From the NCBI GenBank assembly GCA_022865445.1, contig JALHSX010000117.1, forward strand, positions 1-5,765: DNA of 5,765 nt, written 5' to 3'. Each line of letters begins with the position of its first letter. The first letter of the stretch is position 1. The stretch is from Thermoplasmata archaeon. GTDB lineage: Archaea; Thermoplasmatota; Thermoplasmata; UBA10834. This document shows positions 5,347 to 5,765 of the stretch, one piece after another. Made by a program: the position numbers and the translations under genes. The notes beneath the pieces were generated by a model. It searched no databases. It saw nothing but the letters and a program-made list of their open reading frames with translations, and had not been told where the DNA came from.

Positions 5347-5582
5347 TTACCGTTCCAACTTGTGCGACTCTTCCGTTCTTTGTGTGGCTTGTAGACCACT
5401 TTGAGAGTGACCGGCTTGATATTAGCACAAGCCGGCAGAAGATGGTTCAGAACCTGTTCTGCGGTCGGATGATGAGTTTGACCTTCTGGACCGATCTGCT
5501 TCCAGCCAGTTTTGTCCTTGAGCCATCTCCAAGTTCGGCCGTGTTTGGTCGTGATGTAGATGATATAATCTGTGTTCTTCAT
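5337..5582 (-). CDS. small basic protein of unknown function
   Basis: An 81-aa protein whose family I do not recognise. The sequence looks protein-like: a strand (DYIIYIT), a Trp-rich segment (GRTWRWLKDKTGWKQIG), a helix (TAEQVLNHLLPA), a strand (VTLKVVYKP) and a Lys/Arg tail (HKERKS...NGKKR). The basic tail suggests nucleic acid or ribosome contact, but that is a guess. ATG 5580-5582 has only a weak GGAAG close upstream, so it may be leaderless. Another frame opens at an ATG 10 nt upstream but gives an unconvincing peptide. Its TAA lies inside the T-arm element, so the element supplies the last codons and the stop. Dehydrogenase gene 163 bp downstream on the same strand. Confidence 0.65.
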   Translation of the reverse strand: MKNTDYIIYITTKHGRTWRWLKDKTGWKQIGPEGQTHHPTAEQVLNHLLPACANIKPVTLKVVYKPHKERKSRTSWNGKKR

Positions 5583-5614
5583 CGTCTTCCATCCTAGATT
5601 GGTAGGGTCGTCCT

Positions 5615-5632
5615 TTCCCTATGATCTTTTCC
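5615..5632 (+). repeat. oriented pyrimidine-rich intergenic site, copy 7
   Basis: TTCC with a 2-base spacer, then AT-GAT-CTTTTCC and GAT. It lies between the two last minus-strand genes, 32 bp before the orphan's start and 27 bp after the partial gene's stop. Confidence 0.75.
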
Positions 5633-5659
5633 GATGCTCAAGCCCCTTCCGTTTTGATT

Positions 5660-5765
5660 CTATTTCCAGACTCCCTTCTTGAAGCAGTCTTTGCAGTAGA
5701 ACATTGTCGTTTCCATTCCCGAAAACATTGCTTGATGTCTTACGGACGTACTTGCCTCTTCCTCA
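5660..5765 (-). CDS. 3' end of a small Cys-containing protein (partial)
   Basis: The minus-strand frame is open from the right edge and ends at TAG 5660-5662. It reads EEEASTSVRHQAMFSGMETT and then MFYCKDCFKKGVWK. The CKDC pair followed by basic and aromatic residues looks like half of a zinc knuckle at the extreme C-terminus. The partner cysteines, if any, would lie outside the window. In-frame ATG codons at 5728, 5716 and 5704 allow very short versions, so the true start is unknown. I do not recognise the family. Site 7 follows 27 bp after the stop. Confidence 0.45.
   Translation of the reverse strand, partial: EEEASTSVRHQAMFSGMETTMFYCKDCFKKGVWK

Noticed and set aside
5304..5597. Plus-strand 97-aa frame opposite the orphan gene
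   Set aside because: It begins inside the T-arm element, and the minus-strand frame is more protein-like. It cannot be fully excluded without homologues.
187..5632. CRISPR array
   Set aside because: The site copies are about 20 bp and separated by 0.2-2.3 kb with genes between them; there are no regular spacers.

Overview
The window looks like a chromosomal segment of an archaeon, most plausibly Thermoplasmatota (tentative). Base composition is moderate and Shine-Dalgarno sites are clear. One large gene encodes a surface protein with a signal peptide, beta-propeller repeats, a PKD domain, a membrane anchor and a cytoplasmic SHOCT tail. Another encodes a protein with an N-terminal zinc ribbon and a GAF-like domain. 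No rRNA, complete tRNA, CRISPR array, transposase or recombinase gene is visible.

Layout, left to right: the 3' end of a plus-strand gene (1-156, DUF3303-like); the surface-protein gene on the minus strand (399-2147, with a possible longer TTG start at 2240); a gene-poor stretch (about 2241-2772) with a tRNA-T-arm-like repeat; a small two-helix membrane protein on the plus strand (2773-2997); a gene-free stretch (2998-3279); then four minus-strand genes: zinc ribbon/GAF-like protein (3280-4026), NADP-type zinc alcohol dehydrogenase/aldehyde reductase (4127-5173), a small orphan protein (5337-5582) and the 3' end of a Cys-containing small protein (5660 to the edge).

The most striking content is between the genes. 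A short pyrimidine-rich site, TTCC-Y(2-6)-AT-NNN-CTTTTCC, occurs seven times (187, 2494, 3025, 3209, 4055, 5194, 5615). All seven are on the same strand, whatever the direction of the neighbouring genes. It is present in every intergenic gap and I found none in a gene. The sites cut the window into modules that hold one gene each, plus one gene-free module. Two other repeat families sit directly beside some of these sites. One is a 123-bp element whose minus strand carries a tRNA T-arm and acceptor 3' end without the rest of a tRNA (2521-2643 and 5224-5346). The other is a 46-bp element with a doubled CCCGGA (265-310 and 3094-3139). I infer a modular system of intergenic elements sharing one end motif. 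It could be cassette-like recombination sites, RNA-processing or leader elements, or a genome-wide oriented architectural motif; the window alone cannot decide.

The genes do not form an evident pathway. The minus-strand genes are separated by about 80-165 bp, each gap with its own site, so they look like single transcription units rather than a tight operon.
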